Shown here piece by piece: positions 37,106-48,028 of a stretch of DNA of 64,000 nt. The DNA is from Pseudomonadota bacterium (GTDB taxonomy: Bacteria; Pseudomonadota; Gammaproteobacteria; Steroidobacterales; Steroidobacteraceae): assembly GCA_016713725.1 (NCBI GenBank), contig JADJOO010000005.1, forward strand, positions 62,001 through 126,000, written 5' to 3'. Below the pieces are notes generated by a model. That model worked only from the letters and a program-made list of their open reading frames with translations, was not told the DNA's origin and ran no database searches. The position numbers and the translations under genes were made by a program. Every line of letters begins with the position of its first letter. Within the stretch, counting starts at the first letter, position 1.

Positions 37106-39196
37106 ATGTCCGTTACGAACTCCGCCTTCGCCACGCTCAACGCCGCGCAACGCGACGCGGTGATGCATGGCGAACCGCGCGGCAGTGGTGGAATTCAAGC
37201 CGCGCCATTACTCGTCATCGCCGGGGCGGGCACGGGCAAGACCAGCACGCTGGCGCATCGGGTCGCGCGCCTGCTGCTCGCCGGCGTGCTGCCGGAGCGC
37301 ATGCTGTTGCTCACGTTCACGCGCCGGGCCGCGCTCGAAATGACCCGACGTGCGCAGAAGGTCATGGCCGAGGCGCTCGCGGCCCAGTCGCATTTGACGA
37401 CCCGCGTCCCCGACCGCTTGCGCCTGCCGTGGTCCGGCACGTTCCACTCGATCGGCAATCGCCTGATCCGCGAGTACGCGCCGCGGCTCGGTCTCGATCC
37501 CGGCTTCAGCGTGCTGGACCGCGGGGACGCCGCGGACCTCATGGACGTCGTGCGTCACCGGCTCGGCTTCTCGAAGACGGTGAAGCGATTCCCGCGCAAG
37601 GACACGTGCCTCGGCATTTACTCGCATCGCGTCAACTCGCAGCGACCGCTGCGGCACACGCTGGAGACGGCGTACCCATGGTGCCTGGACTGGGAAGAGC
37701 AGCTCACGGCGCTCTGCCGCGCCTACGTCGAGGCCAAGCTCGAACAGCAGGTGCTCGACTACGACGACCTGCTGCTCTACTGGCACGTGATGACGGCCGA
37801 TCCGGCGCTGGCCGCCGAGATCGGCTCGCGTTTCGACCACGTGCTGGTCGATGAATACCAGGACACCAACGTCGTGCAGGCCGAGATCCTGCTGCGGCTC
37901 AAGCCCGACGGCGCCGGACTCACCATCGTCGGTGATGACGCACAGGCGATCTATTCCTTCCGTGCCGCGTCGATCGACAACATCCTCGAGTTTCCGTCGC
38001 GCTTCACGCCGCCCGCGCACGTCGTCACGCTCGAGCAAAACTATCGTTCGACGCAGCCCGTGCTCGACGCCGCCAACGCGCTGATGGCGGAAGGCGCGCG
38101 GCAGTACCGCAAGCACCTCCACAGCGTGCGTGGTCCCGGCAGTTTGCCGCAGTACGTGACGGTGCTCGACGAACAGGCACAGGCGATCTTCGTCGCTGAC
38201 TGCGTGCTCGAGGCGCGCGAGCGCGGCGTCGACCTCCGTCGTCAGGCCGTGCTGTTCCGCAACGCCGATCACAGCGACGTGCTCGAACTCGAACTGATGC
38301 GGCGGAACATCCCGTACGTGAAGTACGGCGGTCTCAAGTTCCTCGAAGCCGCGCACGTGAAGGACCTGCTCGCGCTGCTGCGCTGGGCCGACAACCCGCG
38401 CAACCGCATCGCGGCCTTCCGGGTGCTGCAGTTGCTGCCCGGCATGGGTCCAGCCAATGCACAGCGCGCGTGCGAAGCGTTCGAAGCCGCGGCGTTTTCG
38501 TGGCTGGCGTTGATGGCGCACCCCGTGCCTGCTGCGACGCGCGAAACCTGGGGCCCGCTGACGCGGTTACTGGCCGACATCGGCGCGGAAGACGCACCCT
38601 GGGAAGGCCAGGTGGGACGCGTGCGGCAATGGTACGAACCGCAGCTCGAGCGCCTGTACGAGGCCGCGCACGCGCGGCGCGGCGATCTCGACCAGCTCGA
38701 GCGCCTTAGCCAGCAGTACCTCACTCGCGAATCGTTCGTCACCGAACTCACGCTCGACCCGCCGCAGGCCACGGGCGACCTGGCGGGCGATCCGCTGCTC
38801 GACGAGGACTACCTCGTGCTGTCGACGGTGCATTCCGCGAAGGGACAGGAATGGGAGTCGGTGCACGTGCTGAACGTCACCGACGGGGCGTTCCCGTCGG
38901 AGTTCGCGGCCGGCCGGGCCGAATTGCTGGAGGAGGAGCGCCGCTTGCTCTACGTGGCGATGACGCGGGCCCGCACCGAACTGCGATTGATTGCTCCAGT
39001 ACGCTTCTACGTCACGCAACAGCAAGTCATGGGTGACCGCTACGTGCATGGCGCGCGCAGCAGATTCCTGACCGAAACGGTGCTGACGAGATTCCAGCGG
39101 GAGACCGCCGGGGAAGCGAAGGACGGTTTCGGCGGGCGCAAGGCAGCCGCGGGCCCGCGCATTGACGTCGCGAACCGGTTGCGGGACATGTGGTGA
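37106..39196 (+). CDS. UvrD/Rep-like superfamily 1 ATP-dependent helicase
   Basis: 696 residues. Motif I GAGTGKT at 40-46, Ia LTFTRRAA, motif II VLVDEYQDTN, III GDDAQAIYSFR, IV/V EQNYRST and STVHSAKGQEW, VI VAMTRARTEL. These are all SF1A (UvrD/Rep/PcrA) motifs in order; such helicases unwind DNA 3' to 5' in repair and replication restart. It is shorter in the 2B region than UvrD. The 3' end is followed by a set of hairpins. Confidence 0.9.
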   Translation: MSVTNSAFATLNAAQRDAVMHGEPRGSGGIQAAPLLVIAGAGTGKTSTLAHRVARLLLAGVLPERMLLLTFTRRAALEMTRRAQKVMAEALAAQSHLTTRVPDRLRLPWSGTFHSIGNRLIREYAPRLGLDPGFSVLDRGDAADLMDVVRHRLGFSKTVKRFPRKDTCLGIYSHRVNSQRPLRHTLETAYPWCLDWEEQLTALCRAYVEAKLEQQVLDYDDLLLYWHVMTADPALAAEIGSRFDHVLVDEYQDTNVVQAEILLRLKPDGAGLTIVGDDAQAIYSFRAASIDNILEFPSRFTPPAHVVTLEQNYRSTQPVLDAANALMAEGARQYRKHLHSVRGPGSLPQYVTVLDEQAQAIFVADCVLEARERGVDLRRQAVLFRNADHSDVLELELMRRNIPYVKYGGLKFLEAAHVKDLLALLRWADNPRNRIAAFRVLQLLPGMGPANAQRACEAFEAAAFSWLALMAHPVPAATRETWGPLTRLLADIGAEDAPWEGQVGRVRQWYEPQLERLYEAAHARRGDLDQLERLSQQYLTRESFVTELTLDPPQATGDLAGDPLLDEDYLVLSTVHSAKGQEWESVHVLNVTDGAFPSEFAAGRAELLEEERRLLYVAMTRARTELRLIAPVRFYVTQQQVMGDRYVHGARSRFLTETVLTRFQRETAGEAKDGFGGRKAAAGPRIDVANRLRDMW

Positions 39197-39200
39197 GCGA

Positions 39201-39300
39201 GCGAATCGAAGATTCGCCGCCGGGCGCGCGATCCCGCCGCACCATTAATGGTGCTTCGAGCGCCAGGGAGAGAAGGCCGCAACCCGCAGGCTGCGGCCTT
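39201..39300. terminator. Three stacked hairpins between convergent genes
   Basis: GCGAATC-GAA-GATTCGC (39201-39217), the perfect palindrome GCACCATTAATGGTGC (39239-39254), and AAGGCCGCA ... TGCGGCCTT (39273-39281 with 39292-39300). They sit between the helicase stop and the end of the RRM gene on the other strand and probably form a bidirectional terminator; T-runs are short. Confidence 0.55.
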
Positions 39301-39356
39301 CATCAGGCTTGCTGGTTCGGCCGGGACGAGGCCTCAGGCCTCAGTCCCGAACGGGG

Positions 39357-39743
39357 TTACCAGCGGCGCTGACCGCCGCCGCCGCCGCCGCCGCCGTAGC
39401 CGCCACCACCGCCGCCACCGCCGCCGTAGCCGCCGCCACCGCCGCCCGGACGGCCACCGCCACCCGGACGACCGCCGCCACCACCACCGCCGCCGGTGCG
39501 GGGACGATCCTGCGCTTCATTGACGCGCAGGGGACGACCGCCCATGTTGAAGCCGTTGAGCGCCTGCATGGCGCGTTGGGCATCAGCCTGCGGCATTTCG
39601 ACGAAGCCGAAGCCGCGCGGCCGGCCGGTCTCACGGTCAGTCGGGAGGGCAACGGATTCGACGGTGCCGTGCTGGGCGAAAAGCTCGCGCACGTCAGGTT
39701 CCGTCGCTGTGAAAGGCAGGTTGCCCACGTAAATCTTGGTCAT
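39357..39743 (-). CDS. RRM-domain RNA-binding protein with glycine-rich tail
   Basis: 128 residues: an RRM (about 1-80) with RNP2 KIYVGNLPF and RNP1 RGFGFVEM, then a tail made almost only of glycine with scattered Arg, Pro and Tyr, ending QRRW. This is the Rbp family, often cold induced, thought to bind mRNA. The tail is encoded by near-perfect GGC/GGT triplet repeats, prone to slippage. Confidence 0.9.
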   Translation of the reverse strand: MTKIYVGNLPFTATEPDVRELFAQHGTVESVALPTDRETGRPRGFGFVEMPQADAQRAMQALNGFNMGGRPLRVNEAQDRPRTGGGGGGGGRPGGGGRPGGGGGGYGGGGGGGGGYGGGGGGGGQRRW

Positions 39744-40347
39744 TCGAACATCCTCAGAAGTAACACATCAAACCGGAACACAGGCGTCATTGCCTGGCCG
39801 GCACTACTCAACACTCATTCAAACAGGGGTTCGCAGCCGTGAGTCATTCGTGTCGCCTGGCTGATCCAGCCGGCGCTCCAGCGACGTTTCCTGTCACTGA
39901 TCGAAGACGTTTTGGCTCGAAACTAGAGGCGCCGACTGGCGCTCTGCAAGACACGTACGGGCAACGATCGCGGCGCATGCTAGCACACCCCCCCAGAAAT
40001 CGACCCCGGGCGGCCCCGCGCATGCCGGCCTGGGCGACCCACGCGCACCTCCAGACCAGGTCTAACGGCGGCAAGCCGGACCGGGGTAGCGAGGGGCAGT
40101 GAGCCCATGGGCAGGGTCTTCATGGAATGGTCGGCACCAGGCGAAGCGAAGGATTGAATCCTCGGAACTCGGCTCGTTAATCGATTGCGTCTCGGTGCCG
40201 TTTTCGCGCTGGGCGCTCGTTGGTCAAACTTTGACCAGGGCCGAATGTACTTGCAGATCGGGGGCGCTGCAACCTAAATCGTTGATGCAGCGCAAAAAAA
40301 TGGTGGCGGGTGCCCCACTGTCAAGCAGGGACCCGGCCGGACCGGCA
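39744..40347. other. Long intergenic region upstream of the RRM gene
   Basis: About 600 bases without a convincing gene. The part next to 39743 is probably a long 5' leader of the RRM mRNA, common for cold-shock genes; a TTGCAG/TCTAGT pair on the minus strand near 39920-39950 is a weak promoter candidate. A perfect 17-base palindrome, TGGTCAAACTTTGACCA, is at 40221-40237. Confidence 0.4.
40221..40237. promoter_or_regulatory. Perfect palindrome, possible operator
   Basis: TGGTCAAACTTTGACCA has eight-base arms around a single C. This is the right size and symmetry for a dimeric repressor site (TetR or GntR-like), but no regulator gene is adjacent and the target gene is unclear. Confidence 0.35.
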
Positions 40348-40581
40348 TCAGCGACGGGCGCGGTCGGTCCAGTACTCCAGGGTGCGCAGGTTGTTCCAGA
40401 ACGATGCGTCGTCGTTCCAGATTCGTGCAAGCGCATCGACCGAGACGGCGGGGACTGCTGCAGAGCCGGAAAATATGCGGGCGAATTCGAGCGGCGGGGG
40501 CGGTCGCGGATCGAGAGCTTCTTCGAGCATCGGGGGTGACGCCGTGTGGTGTGACAGGGCTGCATTGCACCGCCAACCCAT
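40348..40581 (-). CDS. Small hypothetical protein
   Basis: 77 residues from ATG 40581, which has AAGGA four bases upstream. Its second half (VDALARIWNDDASFWNNL then RTLEYWTDRARR) looks like a structured, Trp-rich helix rather than random antisense. No family recognised; a real small gene is plausible but not certain. Confidence 0.4.
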   Translation of the reverse strand: MGWRCNAALSHHTASPPMLEEALDPRPPPPLEFARIFSGSAAVPAVSVDALARIWNDDASFWNNLRTLEYWTDRARR

Positions 40582-40723
40582 GACGTCCTTGTTAAATCGT
40601 CGTGAACGTTCAATGACTTGCGTTGCAAGTCATGCAGTGGGCCGGTGCCCGGTGTCGATGCGGATGGCGGTCCCGTCTGGCGCGGTGCTAAGGTCCGCGG
40701 CCGCCTTCGCCTGAGCCCGGACC

Positions 40724-41299
40724 ATGGAAGCTTTTCTCGTCTCGACCGGTGTCGTTGCTCTTGCCGAGATCGGTGACAAGACGCAGCTGCTCGCGCTCGT
40801 GCTCGCGGCGAAGTACCGCAAGCCCGCGCCCATCATTCTCGGCATCCTCGTGGCGACGCTCTTCAATCACGCGCTCGCGGGCGTCGCCGGGTCGTGGATT
40901 TCAGTGACGGTCGGTCCGGTGACGATGCGCTGGATCCTCGGGCTCTCGTTCATCGCGATGGCGGCCTGGGCGCTCGTGCCGGACAAGTACGACGACGATG
41001 CGAAGCAAGATGCCGCTCCCCGATTCGGCGTGTTCGTCACCACTTTGATCGCGTTCTTCCTGCTCGAAATGGGCGACAAGACGCAGATTGCGACCGTCGC
41101 GCTGGCCGCGAAGTACAGCTCGCTGGTGGCGGTCGTCGCGGGTACGACGCTCGGCATGATGCTGGCGAACGTCCCGGCGGTGCTGCTCGGCGAAGTGGCC
41201 GCGAAGAAGCTGCCGATGCAGGTGGTGCACCGGATCGCCGCCGCGATCTTCCTCGCGCTCGGCGTCACGGTGCTCCTGGGCTATGGCCGGCTCGGCTGA
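40724..41299 (+). CDS. TMEM165/GDT1-family (UPF0016) transporter
   Basis: 191 residues, six membrane segments, with the family's two EGDKTQ-type motifs: LAEIGDKTQLLALVLAAKYRK and LLEMGDKTQIATVALAAKYS. Bacterial members export manganese. No yybP-ykoY-type manganese riboswitch was recognised upstream. It is convergent with speA, separated by a palindromic heptamer repeat. Confidence 0.86.
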   Translation: MEAFLVSTGVVALAEIGDKTQLLALVLAAKYRKPAPIILGILVATLFNHALAGVAGSWISVTVGPVTMRWILGLSFIAMAAWALVPDKYDDDAKQDAAPRFGVFVTTLIAFFLLEMGDKTQIATVALAAKYSSLVAVVAGTTLGMMLANVPAVLLGEVAAKKLPMQVVHRIAAAIFLALGVTVLLGYGRLG

Positions 41300-41306
41300 G
41301 CGCCAG

Positions 41307-41382
41307 GGAAGTGATTAGTGAATAGTGATTAGTGAATGGTGACTACTCACTAATCACTAATCACTATTCACTAATCACTTCC
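41307..41382. repeat. GTGATTA heptamer palindrome
   Basis: Left arm 41307-41335 and right arm 41354-41382 (29 bases) are perfectly complementary, loop about 18 bases; both are tandem heptamers of GTGATTA / GTGAATA type. It fills the 83-base gap between two convergent stop codons and would make a very stable hairpin, so it is a likely bidirectional terminator as well as a repeat. Confidence 0.85.
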
Positions 41383-43332
<1,950 letters not shown>

Positions 43333-43425
43333 TGTCTTGGACGTTCCACCTGTGTCCGGTGTTCAGGCCGGGAAAAAGAGGCGCGCACGATAGTCACTGT
43401 GGGGGCTGACGTAAACAAGAACTTG

Positions 43426-43520
43426 AGGGGATAGGGGATGGGGGTTGGGGGATAGTCGGAGGCGCGGCTGAGCTGGACGCCACAACTTCACCTCCGACTA
43501 ACCCCTAACCCCTATCCCCT
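43426..43520. repeat. GGGGTTA heptamer element, full palindromic form
   Basis: G-rich arm AGGGGATAGGGGATGGGG ... ATAGTCGGAGGCG, a loop of about 25 bases, then CACCTCCGACTAACCCC TAACCCCTATCCCCT. It is a complete inverted element, unlike the half copies at 9.7, 14.1 and 37.0 kb. The right arm reaches into the end of the sulfurtransferase gene and provides its TAG stop codon (43512-43514). Confidence 0.8.
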
Positions 43521-44369
43521 TCCTCGCGCCACCGGCCGCGAGGGATCCCGCGACCACTCGCTCCAGCTGCCGGGATAGAGGCGCGCTCCGGGCAGTCCGG
43601 CGTGTTCCATCGCCAGCAGCAGGTGGCAGGCCGTGACGCCCGACCCGCACATCGCAATCGTGTCGGCTGGACTGACGGACCCGAGCGTGCGAGTGAATGC
43701 GTCCGCCAGCGCGGCGGGCGGCAGCAACCGGCCGTCCACAGCGACGACGCCCGACGATGGATGATTGATCGCGCCGGGCACGTGGCCCGCGACCGGGTCA
43801 ATCGGTTCGACCTCGCCGCGATAGCGTTCCGCGGCGCGGGCATCGAGCACTCTGCGTTGCGGATCGAGCGCAGCCGCCTGCGTCGTGTCGGCGTCGACAT
43901 GCGCTCCCGCATCCGGACGTGCCGCGAAGTCACCGGCCGGACGCAACGGAGCCGGGTCCGTCGTCGTCGGCAGGTCGAGCTGCAGCCAGCGACGCATACC
44001 GCCATCCAGGACCGCGACGTGCCGATGGCCGAGCCATTTCGCTGTCATCCACCAGAAGCGCGAGGCCCACATGCCGGTGGCGTCGTCATAAGCGACAAGC
44101 ATCGAATCATCGTCGACACCCCAGCGCCACAGCCGCGCGGCGAATGCCTGCGGATCCGGCAGGGGATGCCGGCCGCTGGTCAGCGACGTCGGCCCCGCGA
44201 GGTCGTGATGCAGGTCGGCGTGGACGGCGCCAGGCAGATGGCCCTGCAGATAGGCCTCACGGCCAGCGTCGGGACGCGCCAGTTCGTAGCGGCAGTCGAA
44301 AAGCCGCAGGTGCGGATCTCCGAGCATGTCGGCCACCTGTTCCGCGCTCACCAGTGTCTGCCAGGCCAT
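43512..44369 (-). CDS. sseA: 3-mercaptopyruvate sulfurtransferase (two-domain rhodanese)
   Basis: About 285 residues with two rhodanese domains: an inactive first one and a second one with the active-site loop CGSGVTACHLLLAM (CG[ST]GVTA marks mercaptopyruvate specificity over thiosulfate, which has CRKGVTA). It transfers sulfur from 3-mercaptopyruvate to cyanide or thiols. ATG 44369 has an excellent GGAGGA site. The last two codons and the stop lie in a GGGGTTA repeat. Confidence 0.87.
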   Translation of the reverse strand: MAWQTLVSAEQVADMLGDPHLRLFDCRYELARPDAGREAYLQGHLPGAVHADLHHDLAGPTSLTSGRHPLPDPQAFAARLWRWGVDDDSMLVAYDDATGMWASRFWWMTAKWLGHRHVAVLDGGMRRWLQLDLPTTTDPAPLRPAGDFAARPDAGAHVDADTTQAAALDPQRRVLDARAAERYRGEVEPIDPVAGHVPGAINHPSSGVVAVDGRLLPPAALADAFTRTLGSVSPADTIAMCGSGVTACHLLLAMEHAGLPGARLYPGSWSEWSRDPSRPVARGRG

Positions 44370-44440
44370 CGTCGCTTCCTCCGCAGCTGCCAGTACAATC
44401 CGGATGCACCTGCGCCGCAAGGGGCGCGGCGGAGAAGTTC

Positions 44441-45118
44441 ATGGCCATCGAAATCTACTGGGGCAGCGGCAGCCCGTACTCCTGGCGCGTGCTGCTCGCG
44501 CTCGAGTACAAGCGTCTCGCCTACGACTCGCACCTGCTGCAGTTCTCGAAGCAGGAGCACAAGTCGCCGCAGATGCTGCGAATGAATCCGCGTGGCCGGG
44601 TGCCCGTGCTCAAGGACGGCGACTACGTCGTGTTCGAGTCGCTGGCCTGCTTGCTCTACCTGGACCGCAAATACCCGGATTACCCGCTCTTCGGCACGTC
44701 GGCCGAGGAGGCCGGGACGATCATGCGCGTCATTTGCGAGTATCAGGCGTACGCCGAAAACTTTGTGACGCAGATCGTGTCCGCGGTGTTCCTCGATCAG
44801 CTTGACCAGCAGGCTGAAGAAATCACCCGGGCGATGCACCTCGTCGGGGGCGAAGCCCGCACGATCGAGGGTCGGCTCAGCAAGTCGGACTGGCTCGTCG
44901 GCGAGCAGCCGTCGGCGGCCGACCTGACAGTCTTTCCGGGCATCATGCTGCTCCGTCGCGCAATGGAAAAACGCGAGGCCGGCGACCTCCGGTCGCGCTT
45001 CCTGCCGATGGAGTCGACCTATCCGGCAATCGCCCGCTGGATCGCGCGCGTGGAACAGCTGCCGGGCTACGACCGATCCTATCCCCCGCACTGGCGTGAC
45101 ATGGCCCATCGGAGCTGA
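44441..45118 (+). CDS. Glutathione S-transferase
   Basis: 225 residues: N-terminal thioredoxin-like domain (WGSGSPYSWRVLLALEYKRL, then NPRGRVPVLKDGDYVVFESLAC for glutathione contact) and an all-helical C-terminal domain. GGAGAAG precedes ATG 44441. Divergent from sseA. Probably detoxification; class not assigned. Confidence 0.88.
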   Translation: MAIEIYWGSGSPYSWRVLLALEYKRLAYDSHLLQFSKQEHKSPQMLRMNPRGRVPVLKDGDYVVFESLACLLYLDRKYPDYPLFGTSAEEAGTIMRVICEYQAYAENFVTQIVSAVFLDQLDQQAEEITRAMHLVGGEARTIEGRLSKSDWLVGEQPSAADLTVFPGIMLLRRAMEKREAGDLRSRFLPMESTYPAIARWIARVEQLPGYDRSYPPHWRDMAHRS

Positions 45119-45222
45119 ATACGCTCGAGGCGCCGGCATCCGGCCCGGGAAGGTTTCGCGGTAAACTTGCCAACCAGCCGTCCGTTCGGGGTCGGCCATA
45201 CAGGGTTCCCGACAGAAAAATC

Positions 45223-46641
45223 ATGACCAGCTATCCCGTTCACGTCGTCTTTCCCGGCCGCCTGGTCTTCGTAGGCTTTGGCAGCATCGGCCAGGGCGTA
45301 TTGCCGCTGATCCTGCGTCATGTCGGCATCCAGGCCGACCAGGTCACGATCGTCGCCGCCGACGAGGCTGGTGAACAGATCGCGCAGGAATACGGTGTGC
45401 GTTTCGTGAAGCACGCGCTGACGCGCCAGAATTTCAAAAAGGTGCTCGACCCGATCGTGGGCCGCGGCGATTTCCTGCTGAACCTGGCGGTCGACGTGTC
45501 GTCGATCGCGCTGATCAAGTTCTGCTGGGAAAATGGTTCGCTCTACCTCGACACCTGCATCGAGCCGTGGCCGGGTGGCTACACCGACCCGACGGTCTCA
45601 CCGGCGCGGCGAACCAACTACGCGCTGCGCGAAGAAGCGCTGACGCTCAAGGATTCGAAGCAGCGCGCGCCGACGGCGGTGATCACGCACGGCGCCAATC
45701 CGGGGCTCGTCTCCCACCTCTTGAAGCAGGCGCTGCTCAACATCGCTGGGGACACGGGCGTCGAAACGGTCGAGCCGGGCACGCGCGCCGACTGGGCTGC
45801 GCTCGCGCAAACGCTTGGCGTGAAAGTCATTCACGTCGCCGAGCGCGACACGCAGGTGGGTAACCGGCAGAAGGAGCCGAACGAGTTCATCAATACCTGG
45901 TCGGTGGATGGATTCGTCGGCGAAGGCTGCCAGCCCGCGGAGCTCGGCTGGGGCTCGCATGAAAAGAACTGGCCTCGCGACGGCAAGAAGCACGACTTCG
46001 GCCGCGGCAGCGCCATCTACCTGATGCAGCCCGGCGCGGCGACGCGGGTGCGCACCTGGACGCCGATGGCCGGACCGTTCCACGGCTTTCTGATCACGCA
46101 CGGCGAGGCCATCTCGATCTCCGACTACCTCACCGTGAAAAAGGGTGAGCAGGTCGTCTATCGCCCGACGGTGCATTACGCGTATCACCCGTGCGATGCC
46201 GCCGTTCTGTCCGTGCACGAACTCGCAGGCCGCAACTGGCGCATGCAGGACAGCAAGCGAATCATGATGGATGATATCGTGAAGGGCGTGGACGAGCTCG
46301 GCGTGCTGCTCGCGGGCCACAAGAAGAACGCGTACTGGTACGGCTCGCAGCTCTCCGTACAGGAAGCCCGCCAGCTCGCGCCGCACAACAGCGCGACGTC
46401 GCTGCAGGTCACGGTCTCGGCGATGGCGGGCCTGATCTGGGCGATCGAGAACCCGAACAGCGGCATCGTCGAACCCGACGACATCGACTACAAGCGCATC
46501 CTGGAAATCTGCCGGCCTTACCTTGGCCTGGTCGTGGGCGAGTATTCCGAGTGGCATCCGCTGGTCGATCGCGGCCGGATGTTCCCCGAAGATCTCGACG
46601 AGACGGATCCCTGGCAGTTCAAGAACGTCCGCGTGGTGTGA
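45223..46641 (+). CDS. hss: Homospermidine synthase
   Basis: 472 residues. Rossmann loop VFVGFGSIGQGVLP at the start, CIEPWPGGY and GRGSAIYLMQPGA in the middle, all typical of bacterial homospermidine synthase (EC 2.5.1.44), which makes homospermidine from two putrescines using NAD+. With speA it implies that homospermidine is a major polyamine of this organism. The stop overlaps the next start as GTGA. Confidence 0.93.
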   Translation: MTSYPVHVVFPGRLVFVGFGSIGQGVLPLILRHVGIQADQVTIVAADEAGEQIAQEYGVRFVKHALTRQNFKKVLDPIVGRGDFLLNLAVDVSSIALIKFCWENGSLYLDTCIEPWPGGYTDPTVSPARRTNYALREEALTLKDSKQRAPTAVITHGANPGLVSHLLKQALLNIAGDTGVETVEPGTRADWAALAQTLGVKVIHVAERDTQVGNRQKEPNEFINTWSVDGFVGEGCQPAELGWGSHEKNWPRDGKKHDFGRGSAIYLMQPGAATRVRTWTPMAGPFHGFLITHGEAISISDYLTVKKGEQVVYRPTVHYAYHPCDAAVLSVHELAGRNWRMQDSKRIMMDDIVKGVDELGVLLAGHKKNAYWYGSQLSVQEARQLAPHNSATSLQVTVSAMAGLIWAIENPNSGIVEPDDIDYKRILEICRPYLGLVVGEYSEWHPLVDRGRMFPEDLDETDPWQFKNVRVV

Positions 46642-47102
46642 CTGCACCCGGCACTCCTTCGCCCGCGCACGCGTCAGCGGGAGTGGGCAGCAGCGGTGAG
46701 GGCAGCTGTCTTTGCGGCGCCATACGGTATCGCTTTGCGCTGCCACCGCTCTGGGTTGCGCATTGTCACTGCACGATTTGCCGACGCGCCCAGGGCGCCG
46801 GCTTCGTCACGTGGATCGGTACCAACGGCGAGCACTTCGAACTCATTGGTGGTGCGGATCGCCCGTGCACCTACTTTTCATCGCCCGAGGCGACACGAAG
46901 TTTCTGCGGTCGCTGCGGGACGCCGCTTTTCTTTGAATCGACCCGCTGGCCGGGTGAGTTGCACATCACGCTCGGCAGCGTCGATCCGTTGCTGGCCGCC
47001 GAGCTGCAGCCACAGGCGCACGTGCACTGGCTGGAGCACGTGCCGTGGATCGGAGCGATCCACGACGGCTTGCCGCGTCACGATTCGATCGGATCCTCGT
47101 AA
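46638..47102 (+). CDS. GFA-family glutathione-dependent zinc protein
   Basis: 154 residues with the zinc-binding Cys pattern of the GFA (CENP-V/GFA) fold: SCLCGAIRYRF, HCHCTICRRAQG and SFCGRCGTPL. Members bind glutathione or related thiols; the substrate here is unknown. GTG 46638 overlaps the hss stop, so it is translated from the hss mRNA. The end overlaps greB on the opposite strand by 25 bases. Confidence 0.8.
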   Translation: MTAPGTPSPAHASAGVGSSGEGSCLCGAIRYRFALPPLWVAHCHCTICRRAQGAGFVTWIGTNGEHFELIGGADRPCTYFSSPEATRSFCGRCGTPLFFESTRWPGELHITLGSVDPLLAAELQPQAHVHWLEHVPWIGAIHDGLPRHDSIGSS

Positions 47103-47589
47103 CGAATGTCGACGACGACATAAGAGCGTCGTCCACCTGGAATCTCGATCGTGACCTCGTCGTCGACGCGCTTGCCCATCAATGCGCGCGCGAGTGGCGA
47201 ATCCATGCTGACGTAACGTCGCGCCGGATCGAGTTCGTCAGGCCCGACGATGCGAAACCCGGTTTCGTTGCCGCTGTCGTCCTCCACCCGCACCCACGCC
47301 CGAAGTAAATCCGGCCGCGGTCGTCCGGTGGCCGAGTCACGACGATCATTCCCTCGAGCCGCTTGCGCAGGAAACGCACCCGGCGGTCTATTTCGCGCAG
47401 TTGCCGCTTGCCGTAGATGTATTCCGCATTCTCGGACCGGTCACCCTGCGCTGCTGCTTCCTGCACCGCCTTGGTGACCTGCGGACGCAGGACGCGCCAC
47501 AGCTCGTCGAGTTCGGCGCGCAGCCGGAGCTCACCTGCGGGCGTCGAATAACTGGAGCCCGGCGTGGCGGGTTTTCGGTAGCGCGTCAT
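47078..47589 (-). CDS. greB: GreB-type transcription elongation factor with a frameshift
   Basis: About 171 codons. The N-terminal coiled coil (GELRLRAELDELWRVLRPQV ... AAQGDRSENAEYIYGKRQL, with the acidic tip residues) is in one frame from ATG 47589; the C-terminal FKBP-like part (VRVEDDSGNETGFRIVGPDE ... YVSMDSPLARALMGK) is in the next. The break at about 47300 fits loss of one G in GGGG. GreB rescues backtracked RNA polymerase by stimulating transcript cleavage. As greB is rarely dispensable in such bacteria, a consensus error is likely. Confidence 0.8.
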
Positions 47590-47673
47590 GTTTTCAGCAG
47601 GCGGGCGCAGGGTGCCGAATTAGTGTGCACGAAGTCACGGAAAAGGCCGCGAGCGGACAGTAGCTTGACGCCC

Positions 47674-47871
47674 ATGGGCATCAAGTTCTACGCGCATTTC
47701 ATCGTCGAGCAGCCGCAACCGCGGGGACTCGAAGAGTTCCGTGGCGTGGTCGAACTCGACAGCCAGCCGCGCCCGACCAAGGGCATGAACGAAGCGACTC
47801 GGATCATTGCACGCAACTTCGGCCGCGCGCAGCAGGACGTCAAGGTCCTGCAGTGGGCAAGGCTGCACTGA
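47674..47871 (+). CDS. Small conserved hypothetical protein
   Basis: 65 residues: KFYAHFIVEQPQPRGLEEFRG and DVKVLQWARLH, beta-alpha-like, no known domain. ATG 47674 has only a weak ribosome site. A strong hairpin terminator lies about 80 bases after its stop, consistent with a real transcription unit. Confidence 0.6.
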   Translation: MGIKFYAHFIVEQPQPRGLEEFRGVVELDSQPRPTKGMNEATRIIARNFGRAQQDVKVLQWARLH

Positions 47872-47950
47872 GCGCCACGGCGCAACAGTTCCCCTGGCGG
47901 ATTTTCCCCTTCCCTTCGACCAAAGTCCGCCTACTCCAGCCCCGGTCCCC

Positions 47951-47969
47951 AAAAGCCCGGGGCTTTTTT
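47951..47969 (+). terminator. Rho-independent terminator
   Basis: AAAAGCCC pairs with GGGCTTTT across a one-base loop, followed by more T. This is the clearest intrinsic terminator in the window and works for the small gene upstream; the complementary A-run also lets it serve the convergent TPR gene. Confidence 0.8.
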
Positions 47970-48028
47970 CATGGCCTGGAGTCCACCGGCCGTTCCGGTG
48001 GAATCAGCGGACCCGACGCTGCATCAGG

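Noticed and set aside
40600..40723. yybP-ykoY-type manganese riboswitch before the GDT1-like gene
   Set aside because: Looked for because such transporters often have one; the expected conserved loops are not present.
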